NCBI RefSeq assembly: GCF_902459505.1
Contig: NC_047096.1
Span: 3,596,001-3,660,000 of the forward strand
DNA length: 64,000 bases
Origin: Geotrypetes seraphini
Lineage: Eukaryota; Chordata; Amphibia; Gymnophiona; Dermophiidae
Reading direction: 5' to 3'
The notes beneath the pieces are model-generated. The model worked only from the letters and a program-made list of their open reading frames with translations, had not been told where the DNA came from and searched no databases. Below, in pieces: positions 42,955 to 54,549 of this stretch; within the stretch, counting starts at the first letter, position 1; each line of letters starts with the position of its first letter. The position numbers and the translations under genes are program-made.

Positions 42955-43900
42955 AGTCTGTTTTGTAGCCAGGGCAATAGAGCGCAAAGTGACCTGGCAA
43001 GGGTCACAAAGAGGCTACAGTGGGTGCTTTAGGCTGAGGGGCTTATGAGTTTAAAGCAACCTTGAAAAAGTGGGCTTGTAGTCTGGACTTAAATACTGCC
43101 AGGGATGAGGCTCGATTACTGACTCCGGCAGTCTGCTCACAGCAAGAGAGAAGGGACGTAGTGTGGAGGAATAGGGCTCAGACAAGAGAGACTGATCGGC
43201 GTTCTCAGGGAGGAGTATAGGAAGAGATGGCTGTGGTGATGGCTAGGGAGCCAATGAAGCAACCTGCAACTCGGGCAGCAAATAAGTTGTGCAGCAGACT
43301 GAAGGGGAGAGAGGCAGTGACGTAGAAAGGGTAGGAGATGGCCGGAGTGGTGGTGCCACCCGCATCCTCCTCTCCGTGCCCCTCCCCCATACCTCTTAAT
43401 CTTCACCTGCGCAAGTGGCTTCTGCAAGCACGCTCCTCGTGCCAGCGTTGGATTCCCTCTGACATCACTTCCTGGCCCCATGACCCGGAAGTGATTCAGA
43501 GGGGAACCAGGCTGGCATGAGCAACAGGCAGAAGTTGTTCGTGCTAGCAAAGATAATGTGGAGGTACAGGTTGAGGGGAGAGTAGCAAGGTGTGGCAGAG
43601 CGGGGAAGAGAGGTGCCAGCACCCCCACTGACTTGGCACCTGGGTGGTGTAACGGGAAACCAGTGAGAGTTATTTTGGTGGTGTGCTCAGAGAGGAAGGG
43701 TTGGATTTTGGTGATATTATAGAGAAAGAAATGGCAGCTTTTGGCAGACTGGTGGATTTGTGCCGAGAAGGAGAGGGAGGAGTCATTGATGACCCTGATG
43801 TTGCGATCTGATGAGACAGGGAGGATGATAGTGTCATCCACCGAGATAGAGAGCAGAAGTAGGTTTGGGCAGAAGGGATAAGTAGCTCAGTCTTGGCCAT
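42955..43900 (-). pseudogene. Decayed LINE with a GC-rich insertion
   Basis: Minus strand gives NIRVINDSSLSFSAQIHQSA and KSCHFFLYNITKIQPFLSEH at 43670-43840, and LLHNLFAARVAGCFIGSL at 43230-43290. Between them 43315-43655 is GC-rich, opens CAGTGACGTAGAAAGGGTAG and closes near GGAAACCAGTG, so it may be a hAT-type insert. Confidence 0.4.
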
Positions 43901-44379
43901 GTTCGGTTTTTTAAGTGGCAGCTGGACATCCAGGCAGCCATGTCAATCAGGCTGAGACCTGGAAGGTTTGGCAGTCGTCAGCATAGAGGTGATACTAAAC
44001 CAAATCTTAAGCTTATATACTGCATCTTCTCTATAAATATAGTGCTCGACACAGTTTACAAAAGTTAAAAGGGGAGTGCAGTGGAGTTTGTGTTAGGGGA
44101 AGCGGAAAATAGCCACGTTTTCAGGTGATATTGAAAGGCATCATAGAAAAGGGACTAAAATGGATTTGCTCTAGGTCTCTCTGGGAGTTAGGGGTAAATA
44201 GTCCACATGGATAAGTCATCCCCATATTGTTTGTTGTAGGTATGGTTCCTTCAAGAGCAGGGATTGATATTGTGGCTTCGGTTCTTGTGCCCTGATTCCT
44301 TCGCTCACATATGCTCTGCCTATTCCTGGCACCCCTCGAACTTTATTCCCTCCTTTGTTTTATGGAATTATCATATGGG

Positions 44380-45129
44380 CAGGGCTGAATTTTCCTATAG
44401 GCTAACTAGGCTTCAGCCTAGGGCCTCAAGATCAAGAGGGGCCTACATTCAAATTGTTAGCAAAATTAAAATTACACTATTCTAAAAACAGTGAACTGAA
44501 AATAAGGAGAAATTCTACGCTTCGGAATTGGAACTGGCTCCGGCCGCAACGGGGCGCCGACTCGGCTTCTCCCTTTCTTTTTCTCGCCCTGGGAGGAGGA
44601 TCGGGGAGGGAAAGACGTCAGTCTGGAAACAGCTGGGCAAAGCCCAGCCCCGCGGGGAGAGAGGCAAAACGTGGATCCGTCAGGACAGGGCGGCCCAGAC
44701 TGGCATTGGGGGTGAGGGGGGGGGTTCAGTGGAAGGGGGATGGGAGGCAGGCAGGCTGGCATCGGAGGGGAGGTGGGGGGGTTAATGGAAGGCAGGCAGG
44801 CAGAATGGCATGGGGGGGTGTTCAATGGAAGGGGGATGGGAGGCAGGCTGTGTGTTATGTTTGATTAGTTATTGTTACAAGTACTATATATGGTGCTGAG
44901 AATAAATGTCCAAATAAGTGTTCTCGACGTTTTTTTATTTATTATCCGTGTCACATTTTTTATAAAGGTTAGTACCAATAACAACATGTTTCATTTAACA
45001 TATTGATATATATCACAGTAATGATGTATTTTATTATCTCTCATGTAATTTACAAACTTAAAAATGGGAGGTGAAAGGGCCTCATAAGTGGAATAGCCTA
45101 GAGCCTCTTTTCATCTAAATCTGGCCCTG
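44380..45129. mobile_element. Non-autonomous hAT element, perfect 8-bp duplication
   Basis: 750 bp from CAGGGCTGAATTTTCC to AAATCTGGCCCTG, flanked by CATATGGG at 44372-44379 and 45130-45137. No transposase frame. The middle (about 44700-44850) is a G-rich minisatellite of AATGGAAGGGGGATGGGAGG-like units. Confidence 0.85.
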
Positions 45130-45544
45130 CATATGGGCCCTTCTCTTCCTGTAGAGGAGATATAAACAATATATATTGTACGCCTAGGAATTAGATGGTA
45201 TAGAAATTTTTAAAATAAATATATTTATAATAGGATATTTGCCATGTTGTTACAAGCTATTCATACTTTCTGTGCAGTAGTTACAGTATATGGGAACAGG
45301 CTGGGAGTGCCCTCTAGAGGTAGTGCATGGTCAGTGCTATTACTGAGACACTTACCGCATAGAGACAAAGGCCAAATGGCCCTTTACCATACTAGTAAAA
45401 GAGCTCCTTGATTATAAAAATGTTTTTTTTTAGCCTGCTATCCTAAAGGAGCTCAGAACAGGTTACAAATCAGGTACTTCAAGCATTTTCCCTGGCTGTC
45501 CCAGAAGCATTTTTTCTTCCTGCACCTTTATCAGGGAATTGCAA

Positions 45545-45893
45545 GTAGGATATGGTGCGCCATCCACCTGGAATACTGCGTCCAGCACTGGTCGCCGTAC
45601 ATGAAGAAGGACATGGTACTACTTGAAAGGATCCAGAGATGGTTAAGGGGCTGGAGGAGCTGCCTTACAGCGAGAGATTAGAGAAACTGGGCCTCTTCTC
45701 CCTCGAACAAAGGAGATTGAGAGGGGACATGATTGAAACATTCAAGCTACTGAAGGGGATAGACTTAGTAGATAAGGACAGGTTGTTCACCCTCTCCAAG
45801 GTAGAGAGAACGAGAGGGCACTCTCTAAAGTTGAAAGGGGATAGATTCCGTACAAACGTAAGGAAGTTCTTCTTCACCCAGAGAGGGTAGAAA
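45545..45893 (+). pseudogene. CR1 ORF2 C-terminal block
   Basis: [38 protein letters not shown] and KLKGDRFRTNVRKFFFTQRG are the end of CR1 ORF2. A reversed copy of the same block is at 58.9-59.25 kb. Confidence 0.75.
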
Positions 45894-45901
45894 ATGCTGA
45901 C

Positions 45902-46059
45902 AATCTCTGTCTCTCTTCTTCTCTCTCTCTTTGTTTCTCTCTCTCTCTCTCTTTGTTTCTTTCTCTTCCTCTCTCTCTCTCTTTGTTTCTCTCTCTCTCT
46001 TTTTCTTTCTTTCTTTCTCTTTCTCTCTCTTTCTTTCTTTCTCTCTCTCTCTCTTTCTT

Positions 46060-46090
<31 letters not shown>

Positions 46091-46180
46091 TTCTTTCTTT
46101 CTCTTTCTCTCTCTCTTTCTCTCTCTTCCTCTTCCTCTCTCTCTTTTTCTTTTTCCTTTCTCTTTCTCTCTCTCTCTTTA
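45902..46180. repeat. Long (CT/CTTT) pyrimidine microsatellite
   Basis: About 280 bp of nearly pure pyrimidine on the plus strand with a few G at TTTG interruptions, starting right at the end of the CR1 block. Confidence 0.95.
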
Positions 46181-46189
46181 GCAGGATGG

Positions 46190-47320
46190 CTGCTGCCTGC
46201 ACTTCCTCACAGCCTTCATCTGCACAGGCTGTCTCTTTTTCTGCTTATAGCTTACTACACAACTTATATTCCTTTGTTCTTGGAGAAAGGGCAGCTCTGA
46301 GCACCTCTCTGACTGTCTTACTGGCTTCTGCGCTCTCTGCTAACCTGGCTCTCTCACAGCCTCTTTTCCTGCTCTCTTCCAGGCTGGGCAGCTCAGCCCT
46401 CTGCTTCTCTCTCTCTCTTGTTCACTGAACTCTTTCCTGCTCTTTTGGAAAGAGGGCTGAGGGGTCTCTTATCCCTGGTCTGCCTTTCTCACCTGGAGCT
46501 CTCTGATGCCTGTTCTTCCCCTGGCACATGCCTTCACAGGCTCTGGGTTCCTTTCTGCAGCCCGCATAGGCTGGGTGGGCTCCATGGTCTGCACCATCTC
46601 CTTTGCCTGTGTCTTTGTGATCACTCCTTACCTTTCTCATGTATTTTCTCAGCGGCATTGTTGCTAAAGCCTGAGAGACATGGAGCTCTTCCTGCTTCCT
46701 GCTTGTGCCTGGGGTCCTGGAGCTGCTCTTCCCATACTCCCTTCCATCCCCTCATGTCCTGTCATGTAACAGCTGTACAGGAAGAGCGACTTCAGGGTCT
46801 CTCCCCATGGGCAAGACCTCCAGGACCCCTCATTGATGGAGAAATCAGCCCCTCCTGTCCTCAATCAGACATCTCAAGGGTGAAACACAAACCAAATATT
46901 TTCCCCCTCTTCCTCCAGTCTCACAGCACAAACTAAAATGGGCAAGGTCCAGCTAAGGAGAGCTCTACAGGAGACCTAGAAAGCACACACATATCCTTCC
47001 TGGCTGGATTATGAAGGCTAATTAATTCTGAGCTTGAACGAGTCGCCTTCCTTACAAAAATATTATCACAGCATCTTATTTGGCTGCATTAGAGACGGTA
47101 ACTGAAATGCTTGTCTCTTAGTACAGGTTTCTGTGTCCTGAGAAATGTTTTACATCCCTGATCCACTGCCACCATTTCACCACTTCACCTGAATAAACAG
47201 TGGCTTTGAAATGCTGGAGGATTTAGAGGGGTCTGTAGTGGGAACTTAAAGATGCTACTGGATGGACTTCAATACCAAAGAAAAACAGACAATTTAACCA
47301 TAAATGTATAATCCATGTGA
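46190..47320. other. No gene recognised
   Basis: Pyrimidine-rich sequence decayed from, or next to, the microsatellite; a 172-codon plus frame (46418-46936) has no domain signature. Confidence 0.4.
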
Positions 47321-47324
47321 CTAT

Positions 47325-47395
47325 TGGGCAGACTAGATGGACCATTCAGGTTTTTATCTGCTGTCATTTACTATGTTCTTATGTTACAGGACGTA
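47325..47395 (+). mobile_element. CR1-like 3' end
   Basis: TGGGCAGACTAGATGGACCA, TTTATCTGCTGTCATTTACT and ATGTTCTTATGTTA. Confidence 0.6.
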
Positions 47396-47754
47396 GATTG
47401 GAGTTCTAATATCTAAAACGTATGGTCAGATCTGTTTGCAATTGTCGTTCACGTGATCAGTCTCTGGAAAACCAGGGTTCCAACCAGGCGCCCCTGTATA
47501 AATAGAGCAAAGCAGTCTGGGCTGCCCTATGGGAGGAAAGCACCTATGGGAAAGAGCTGAGGCAGCGTACAATGAGTTCCTGCCGGTAAATATCTTTGAA
47601 TCTGTTATGTATTTCTAACAGCAGGGGGTGCTAGAGTTACACGCTGATTCATAAACTCTCAGCAAAGGACTAGTGACTGAGGTTTCAGATGTCTTCATGA
47701 CCACTTTTAACCCTGGCCACTGGGCTGGTTTTCACATTTAAACTTAGAAAAATG

Positions 47755-48200
47755 AAGGCAGATAAAGACCATATGGCCTATCTAGTCTGCCCATCCATGC
47801 CATCTACTATCCCATACTCCCTCGTTCTAGACCAGGGGTGTCAAAGTCCCTCCTCGAGGACCGTAATCCAGTCGGGTTTTCAGGATTTCCCCAATGAATA
47901 TGCATGAGATCTATTAGCATACAATGAAAGCAGTGCATGCAAATAGATCTCATGCATATTTATTGAGGAAATCCTGAAAACCTGACTGGATTGCGGCCTT
48001 CAAGGAGGGACTTTGACACCCCTGGTCTAGAGGGAATGCCCTCCCGAGGGAAGTGGTGAAGAGGAAAACGTTGATGGAATTCAAAAAAGTGTGGGATAAA
48101 AATAGAGGATCTCTAGTTAGAAAATGAAGGATGTAAATTAAAGAACTAAGGCCAGTATTGGACAGACCTGCATGGTCCGTGTCTCATATATGGTGATTTG
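47755..48200. mobile_element. CR1 scraps split by a hAT-like hairpin
   Basis: Reversed CR1 end (GGCAGATAAAGACCATATGG) on the left and plus-strand CR1 C-terminal sequence (GGGAAGTGGTGAAGAGGAAA) on the right of the hairpin at 47833-48024. Confidence 0.5.
47833..48024. mobile_element. hAT-like fold-back element
   Basis: CAGGGGTGTCAAAGTCCCTC ... GACTTTGACACCCCTG; flanks TTCTAGAC and GTCTAGAG match at 6 of 8. It holds ATGCAAAT in the right arm. Confidence 0.78.
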
Positions 48201-48305
48201 TTGTAGGATGGGCATCAATGGGAACTCCACTAATATGAAACAGGAGAATGTACCTGGCCAGACTTTACGGTAGGGATGGTTGGATAGGCTGGAGTGAGCT
48301 GGGAC

Positions 48306-49160
48306 GGCAACTTCAGTGTTTGGAACCTAGGAGAATACCAGACTCTACAGTCTACGGCCCAGAAATATCAAAGAAGAGACAAGTTAATCTAATCATGGAT
48401 TTTTAAAATGGATATAATTTATGGACAGACTGGATGGACCGTTCAGGTCTTTATCTGCTGTATGTTACTATGTTACCTGGCAGAACCCTAAAGAGTAGCC
48501 TCATTCCAGAGCTGAGATTGTGATGTCATAATGCCTTATTCCACCAATACCTAAGAGCCAACCTCAGCAGTGATGTCACAATGCCTCATTCCACTAATGC
48601 CTAAGAGCCAACTTCAGCAGTGATGTCACAATGGCTTGATTAGATGGCAACTTCAGCGTTTGGAACCTAGGACAATACCAGACTCTACAGTCTACGGCCC
48701 AGAAATATCAAAGAAGAGACAAGTTAATCTAATCATGGATTTTTAAAATGAGTATAACTTATGGGCAGACTGGATGGACCGTTCAGGTCTTTATCTGCTG
48801 TATGTTACTATGTTACCTGGCAGAACCCCAAAGAGTAGCAACATTCCAGAGCTGAGATTGTGATGTCATAATGCTTCATTCCACCAATGCCTAAGAGCCA
48901 ACCTCAGCAGTGATGTCACAATGCCTCATAGCCAACCTCAGCAGTGATGTCACAATGGCTTGATTAGATGGCAACTTCAGCATTTGGAACCCAGGACAAT
49001 CCCAGGTGGACTTTACAAGTCTACGACCCAGAAATATCAAAGAAGAGACAAGTTAACTTAATCATGTATTTTTTTTTTTAATGAGAATAATTAAATGGGC
49101 AGACTGGATGGACCGTTCAGATCTTTATCTGCCGTCATTTACTATGTTCGTTAATGCAAT
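48306..49160. repeat. Tandem repeat of 324-340 bp, 2.6 units
   Basis: Units begin GGCAACTTCAG at 48306, 48646 and 48970. Each has GTTTGGAACCTAGG, AGAAATATCAAAGAAGAGAC, a CR1-type end (GGCAGACTGGATGGACCGTT) and one to three TGATGTCACAATG linker blocks. The unit is a compound of CR1 tail and linker that was later duplicated. Confidence 0.8.
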
Positions 49161-49164
49161 GATC

Positions 49165-49785
49165 TCTGAACCCCCTCCCCCCCACATCTATGTTTCCCCT
49201 AATTCATTGCCAATTGCCCCTAACTTTAGGTGCTTTTTGCCTTGGTGTTTTCCTGAGAAGTCCTTGACGATGAGGTAGGCAAAGCCTGCATGCCCGGACT
49301 TCACCCCCTAAGTGTTATCCTGCTTTCTGAAGCAGGAACAGGGCAAGTCTGGCTGGTTGGTAGATTTCTGGATCCTCCCTGTTCCTCGTGCCTCTTTTAC
49401 ACAACCCCACATCTGTGCTCTGACTGCACCCAGACCCTGCGGAGGTATTCACATGGCACATCTGCCAACCCAAAATAGCAAAGCAGTATCATATTAAACA
49501 TCACTTCAGATGCAGGGAAGGCAAGTCCTGGTGTGAAGAAGGGCTGCCTTGCCAGAGGATGCTTCGAAACAATTACACCTCCCGAATGTTGCAATACTGG
49601 CGAAGTGGCTAAGAACCAGGCAAGTCAGGCTTCAGATCCCTTTACCCTCCAGGTATGAACTTTGAGGCTGATGCTGAAAACTAAAACTGCAAAGCACCTG
49701 ATTTTGTGCATGTTCTTGCACACTGATTGCTCAAAGGGCTGAAGCGCAGGTGTTACTGTGCATGTAAGTCTACAAAATCCTGAGT
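49165..49785. other. No gene recognised
   Basis: Short frames only. Confidence 0.35.
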
Positions 49786-49789
49786 GGAG

Positions 49790-50188
49790 TAGAACAGGTA
49801 CAAGTGGATCGATTTTTCACTCCGTCAAAAATTACAAAGACTAGGGGACACTCGATGAAGTTACAGGGAAATACTTTTTCACTCATAGAATAGTTAAGCT
49901 CTGGAACGCGTTGCCAGAGGTTGTGGTAAGAGCGGATAGCGTAGCTGGTTTTAAGAAAGCTTTGGACAAGTTCCTGGAGGAAAAGTCCATAGTCTGTTAT
50001 TAAGACATGGGGGAAGCCACTGTTTGCCCTGGATCAATAGCATGGAATCTTGTTACTCTTTGGGGATTCTATTTAGAATCTTGCTAGTCCTTGGGTTATG
50101 GCCAGGTACTAGGGACCTGGATTGGCCACCGTGAAAATACTGGGCTTGATGGACCTCGGTCTGACCCAGTAAGGATATTCGTATGTTT
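49790..50188 (+). pseudogene. CR1 C-terminal block and 3' tail
   Basis: TGGATCGATTTTTCACTCCG through GCTCTGGAACGCGTTGCCAG and GTTTTAAGAAAGCTTTGGAC to GACCCAGTAAGGATATTC. This copy links the coding end to the tail seen alone elsewhere, showing that those tails belong to CR1. Confidence 0.7.
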
Positions 50189-50387
50189 TTATGTATTGAA
50201 ATGGCGGAATTCGAAAAATGTCAGAATTCAATAAATGTGATCACAGACTTCCTTGCCAGAATTTAAAATTGGGCCCCATGGACATTTCCACCAAAATTCA
50301 AATTCATGGCCAACAGGCCTCCCTGTTCTCAATCAGGTCAGTGAACGCACTATGTGTAAAGACAAACTGGAGACCTCACAGCTTACC

Positions 50388-50439
50388 CTGAAGAAAGTCA
50401 AGCAGGATGGCTGAAACGTCATTCCTACCTACCCAGACG
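50388..50439 (+). ncRNA. Hammerhead-like core string
   Basis: CTGAAGA (50388-50394), a 4-bp stem AGTC/GGCT, then GAAAC (50413-50417), then CGTC ... GACG as a possible third stem. The expected cleavage-site UH after stem III is not seen. Such strings occur in hammerhead-bearing retroelements. Confidence 0.2.
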
Positions 50440-50889
50440 CAGCGAGACCCAGAAAACAGCAACAATCGTGACACCGGCTGCGGAAGCCTAAGAGGACATG
50501 ATAAATCCAAAAATACTTTTGTCTGCTAAGAAGGAGTCGGCTCTATTGGCATAAATCCAAAAGTTAACTCTTTAGAAGTACAAATGATTTTTATGAGAAA
50601 AGTTTTGCACCTCTCCCTTCTGTCATGAATTCTTTCTTCAGTTAATAAGGGTGGGGCAGGCCTGCAGAGGAGAGCACAGCTGCTGACTAGAAATAATCAC
50701 CCCTGCCTTGGGTTTTGATTTTAATGGCTAGGATTTGAGTGCTTTGGCTCATAGTCCTACAGTCCTGGGAAAAGCTGCTGATTGGGTTCAATCAATGTGT
50801 TCAGAGGAAGTCCCAAGCTCACGCACTGGCTGATTAAAGACGGGACAGAAATGGAAAACTTCTCCTCTGTAAGGTGAGATGGAGAGATC

Positions 50890-51930
50890 TCCTTATGCAT
50901 TCTGGTGCACATCCGAGGGTGCTGAAGGAAGTTCTGGTGGCTCCGCTAACTGACCTTTTCAATGAGTCTTTAGAGTCGGGAGTGGTACCGGAGGACTGGA
51001 GAAGGGCGGATGTGGTCCCTCTCCACAAAGGTGGAAGTAAGGAAGAAGTAGGGAATTAACAGGCCAATAAGTCTGACTTCTGTGATAAGCAAATTAATGG
51101 AAACATTTTTAAAACAGAGAATGGTGAAGTTTCTGGAAACTTGTGGATTACAGGACTGGAGGCAACATGGATTCACTAGAGGTAGGTCTTGTCAGACAAA
51201 TGTGATCAATTTATTTGACTGGGTGACCAGGGAATTGGATAGAGGATGTGGTGTATTTAGATTTTAGCAAAGCCTTTGACAGTGTTCCAGACAGAAGTCT
51301 AATAAATAAATTGAGTGCCCTCAGGATGGGTCCCAACGTGATGGGTTGGGTCAGGAACTGGTTGAGTGGAAGGCGACAGAGGGCAGTGATCAATGGAGAT
51401 CGCTCTGAGGAAAGAACATAAGAAGTGCCATCTCCGGAACAGACCCTAGGTCCATCAAGTCCGGCTATCCGCACACGCGGAGGCCCCGCCAGGTGTACCC
51501 TGGCATAGTTTTAGTCCCCATATCACTCTAAGCTTCTCGTAAAGAGAAGTGCATCTAGCTTACCCTTACCCATGTCACTCTAGGTTACCAGTGGTGTGCC
51601 TCAAGGTTCTGTTCTTGGGCCTGTTCTTTTTAACATTTTTATAAACGATATTGCTGAGGGGTTGTTGGGTAAATCTTCAATAGAGTAGACACCTAGGATG
51701 GTGTGAATAACATGAAGAAAGACCTGGCGAAGCTTGAAAAATGGTCTGAAATTTGGCAGCTAAAATCTAATGCTAAGAAATGCAAGGTCATGAATTTGGG
51801 CTGCAAAAACCCGAGGGAACGGTGCAGTTTAGGAGGTGAAGAACTTATGTGCACGACAGAAGAGCGGGACCTGGGCGCGATTGTATGTGATGATCTTAAG
51901 GTGAAAAGGTGACAGCGAGAGTTAGAAGGA
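50890..51930 (+). pseudogene. CR1 ORF2 reverse transcriptase remnant
   Basis: HPRVLKEVLVAPLTDLFNES and VPEDWRRADVVPLHKGGSKE, then shifted pieces to [20 protein letters not shown] (51590-51650), then LAKLEKWSEIWQLKSNAKKC and EERDLGAIVCDDLKVKR. Split by another CR1-type piece at 51413-51590 and missing the catalytic block. Many breaks. Confidence 0.75.
51413..51590 (-). mobile_element. Nested reversed CR1-type tail
   Basis: AGAACATAAGAAGTGCCATC, GGTCCATCAAGTCCGGCTAT and the following block sit inside the RT remnant, between its AINGDRSEE and SGVPQG strings. Confidence 0.6.
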
Positions 51931-51934
51931 TGCC

Positions 51935-52206
51935 AGGTTGCATAGGGAGAGGTTTGGCCAGTAGGAAAAAGGAGGACCCGGAAGCAACGTCAGAGGGGAG
52001 TGACGAGGCTGGTGTGAATAGCAGGTTGGAGCTGCCTCTCACGCTGGTGAAGAGCTAGAGGTACGGTAGGGGAGAAGTGAAAGCACGCACGCAGTGGGGG
52101 AAGAGTGGGAAGGAGCGGGGGAGGGGGGGCAAAGAGGAGGAGAGGTGCCGGCGCTCCCACCAAGACCGCGCCCAGGGCGGACCGTCCCCTTACTACGCCA
52201 CTGAGT
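51935..52206. mobile_element. GC-rich hAT-like right part
   Basis: Ends CCCCTTACTACGCCACTG, the complement of a CAGTGGCGTAGTAAGGGG left end typical of hAT elements; the left end is not seen. Confidence 0.4.
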
Positions 52207-53678
52207 GTAAGTGGGCACTAGTGCACTTTAAGTCACGCCGTCAACAGCGTTGGCATCTAATTGTGCCCTGAAGTGTGCGTAACTGATACTATTCTCTAAG
52301 TTCCAGAGACACCCCCTGACCCACCAATACTCTGACCAGCTGTTCGCCCTCTGGCGCTTCTGCGCAAAGGGCCAGATTCAGTAAATGGCACGTGAATTTA
52401 GGTGCTGGCAAAAATCCACTAAGCGCCCTCTATAGCACAAACTGTGTGCTGCGGCGAGATTCCAGCTGTGCCACAAGAGATCGGTCATGTATGCCTCTGT
52501 CACTGCCAGCACTAGCGCTGGTGCCAGCGCCTCCCCTCCTCTCTGCCCCCTACCCCCACCCCCGATGTACTGAAATTTTAGAGTTACCAGATGGAGGGAT
52601 TTCCAAAACCCAGCAGTTTGTCCAGATTTTGGAAAGCCCCCGAGCTCAGGGCTGTGTCTGAAGAGCCTCTGAGCATGATGATGTCATGCACATGCGTATG
52701 ACATCATTGGTCAACTTCGCGCATGCTTAGAGGCCCTCTAGACATGGCCCTGAGTTCAGTGTGCCGTGAGACACTGCTCTGTAGAATAATAGCTCTTAGA
52801 ATAAGAGCTTTAGGGAGAGGACTTTTGCCAGCTGAAACTTGGTGGAAATCCTGGCTCACGAATTGGGAATGTTGACTCTATAACATCGCGCCTACATATT
52901 CGGGACTTTTGAGCTTCTTGCTGACCATGCCCCTCCTGTGGCCACGCCCACTTTGGGGTTACACGTGAAACATTTAGGCATGTGGCATTATAGAATAATG
53001 TAAAGGCAAATGCATGCACAAGCCCTAATTAGCGCCAATTAAGCGCTAATTAAGATCAATGACCGGTTGTTAGCGCCCAGTTTATTAATCAGTGTGTCAG
53101 CATTTGGGCTCTGCACCCAAATTTGAGTGACCTATATAGAACCTGGGGATACATGATTTTGACATGTATACACGAAATTGCCAATTAGTGGTGCAATCAC
53201 ACCCGCTGCGTCATTTTAGAGGCTTGGCGAACACTGTGAGCAGCCATTTGGAACTGCGGAAAGGAGGGTTATCGATTGCCCTTGTCATTGTCTTTTGCTT
53301 TGTAAACTGCCTTGAGCTGAGCGTTGGTTTCAGGGTGCTACAGAGGTCCAGACGCTGAGGCTTCATCAAAGGGAGCAATTTTCAGGAGTCTTGAATGCAT
53401 CAGTCGCAATACCACAGAGGGCAGGTTCTAGTCTCTCTGGCCTCAAGGCAAAGCTATACTTAGTCACCGGTATAAAACCAGAGCCACCCTTGCCTTGCTC
53501 CATCCCATCCTGCGGTGTTAGCATAACACAGAAAATAGTCTGCTACTGTTATTTCTGCAGACCACCATCTGAATTTCTTTTGCATTTTCGCCTGCCTTTA
53601 TGGAGAAGATGGAATTTATTTTTTGTTACTGGCCTCAGAAGAATGAGGCAGAAAACGTGACTAATCCACCCTCTGCAT
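52207..53678. other. No gene recognised
   Basis: 52670-52780 carries a small inverted stretch (GATGATGTCATGCACATGCG) ending GAGACACTGCT, possibly hAT; the rest is unassigned. Confidence 0.35.
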
Positions 53679-53680
53679 TA

Positions 53681-54334
53681 GAGAATGACACGGGGACAAA
53701 TGTTTTCCCATCCCCCCTTCCCATCCCACAAGTTCTTTTCCTGTTCCTGCCCCATTCCTGCGAGCTCCGTCCTCGTCTGCACAAGCCTCAAACACTTTAA
53801 AATCCTAAGTGGCAACATTCTAGAGCTCAGATTGTGATGTCATAATGCCTCATTCCACCAATGCCTAAGCTCCGTCCTCATCTGCACAAGCCTCAAACCC
53901 TTTAAAATCCTAAGTGGCAACATTCTAGAGCTCAGATTGTGATGTCATAATGCCTCATTCCACCAATGCCTAAGCTCCGTCCTCATCTGCACAAGCCTCA
54001 AACCCTTTAAAATCCTAAGTGGCAACATTCTAGAGCTCAGATTGTGATGTCATAATGCCTCATTCCACCAATGCCTAAGCTCCGTCCTCATCTGCACAAG
54101 CCTCAAACCCTTTAAAATCCTAAGTGGCAACATTCTAGAGCTCAGATTGTGATGTCATAATGCCTCATTCCACCAATGCCTAAGCTCCGTCCTCATCTTC
54201 ACAAGCCTCACACACTTTAAAATCATAAGTGTTCAAGGCTTGTGTGGTTAAGGCAGAGCTTACAGGAATGGGGCAGGGACAGGGAAATTGAGTTCCTGCA
54301 GGGACAGGAACAAATTTGTCCCTGTGCCATTCTC
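53681..54334. mobile_element. TIR element with 105-bp internal tandem repeats
   Basis: Terminal arms GAGAATGRCACRGGGACAAA in inverted orientation, flanked by TA at both ends (53679-53680, 54335-54336). Inside, GCTCCGTCCTC recurs at 53764, 53869, 53974, 54079 and 54184, exactly 105 bp apart each time; the middle units are almost identical. Confidence 0.85.
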
Positions 54335-54368
54335 TACTCTACATCAACATCCTGGCCTCCCTCCAGAG

Positions 54369-54541
54369 CAGGGGTCTCAAAGCCCCTCCTTGAGGGCCGC
54401 CATCCAGTCGGGTTTTCAGGATTTCCCCAATGAACGTGCATGAGATCTATGTGCATGCACTGCTTTTAATGCATATTCATTGGGGAAATCCTGAAAACCC
54501 GACTGGATGGCGGCCCTCAAGGAGGGGCTTTGAGACCCCCG
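54369..54541. mobile_element. hAT-like fold-back, perfect 8-bp duplication
   Basis: CAGGGGTCTCAAAGCCCCTC ... GGGGCTTTGAGACCCCCG, flanked by CTCCAGAG at 54361-54368 and 54542-54549. The terminal G of CCCCTG reads CCCCCG. Confidence 0.85.
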
Positions 54542-54549
54542 CTCCAGAG

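Noticed and set aside
45825-46428. Long Leu/Ser/Phe-rich and Arg/Glu-rich frames on both strands
   Set aside because: They are translations of the pyrimidine microsatellite.
46418-46936. 172-codon plus-strand frame
   Set aside because: Leu/Ser/Cys-rich with no signature, next to the pyrimidine array; no splice context.
53764-54230. CRISPR-like regular repeats
   Set aside because: Direct 105-bp units with no unique spacers, in vertebrate DNA, inside a TIR element; a tandem repeat.
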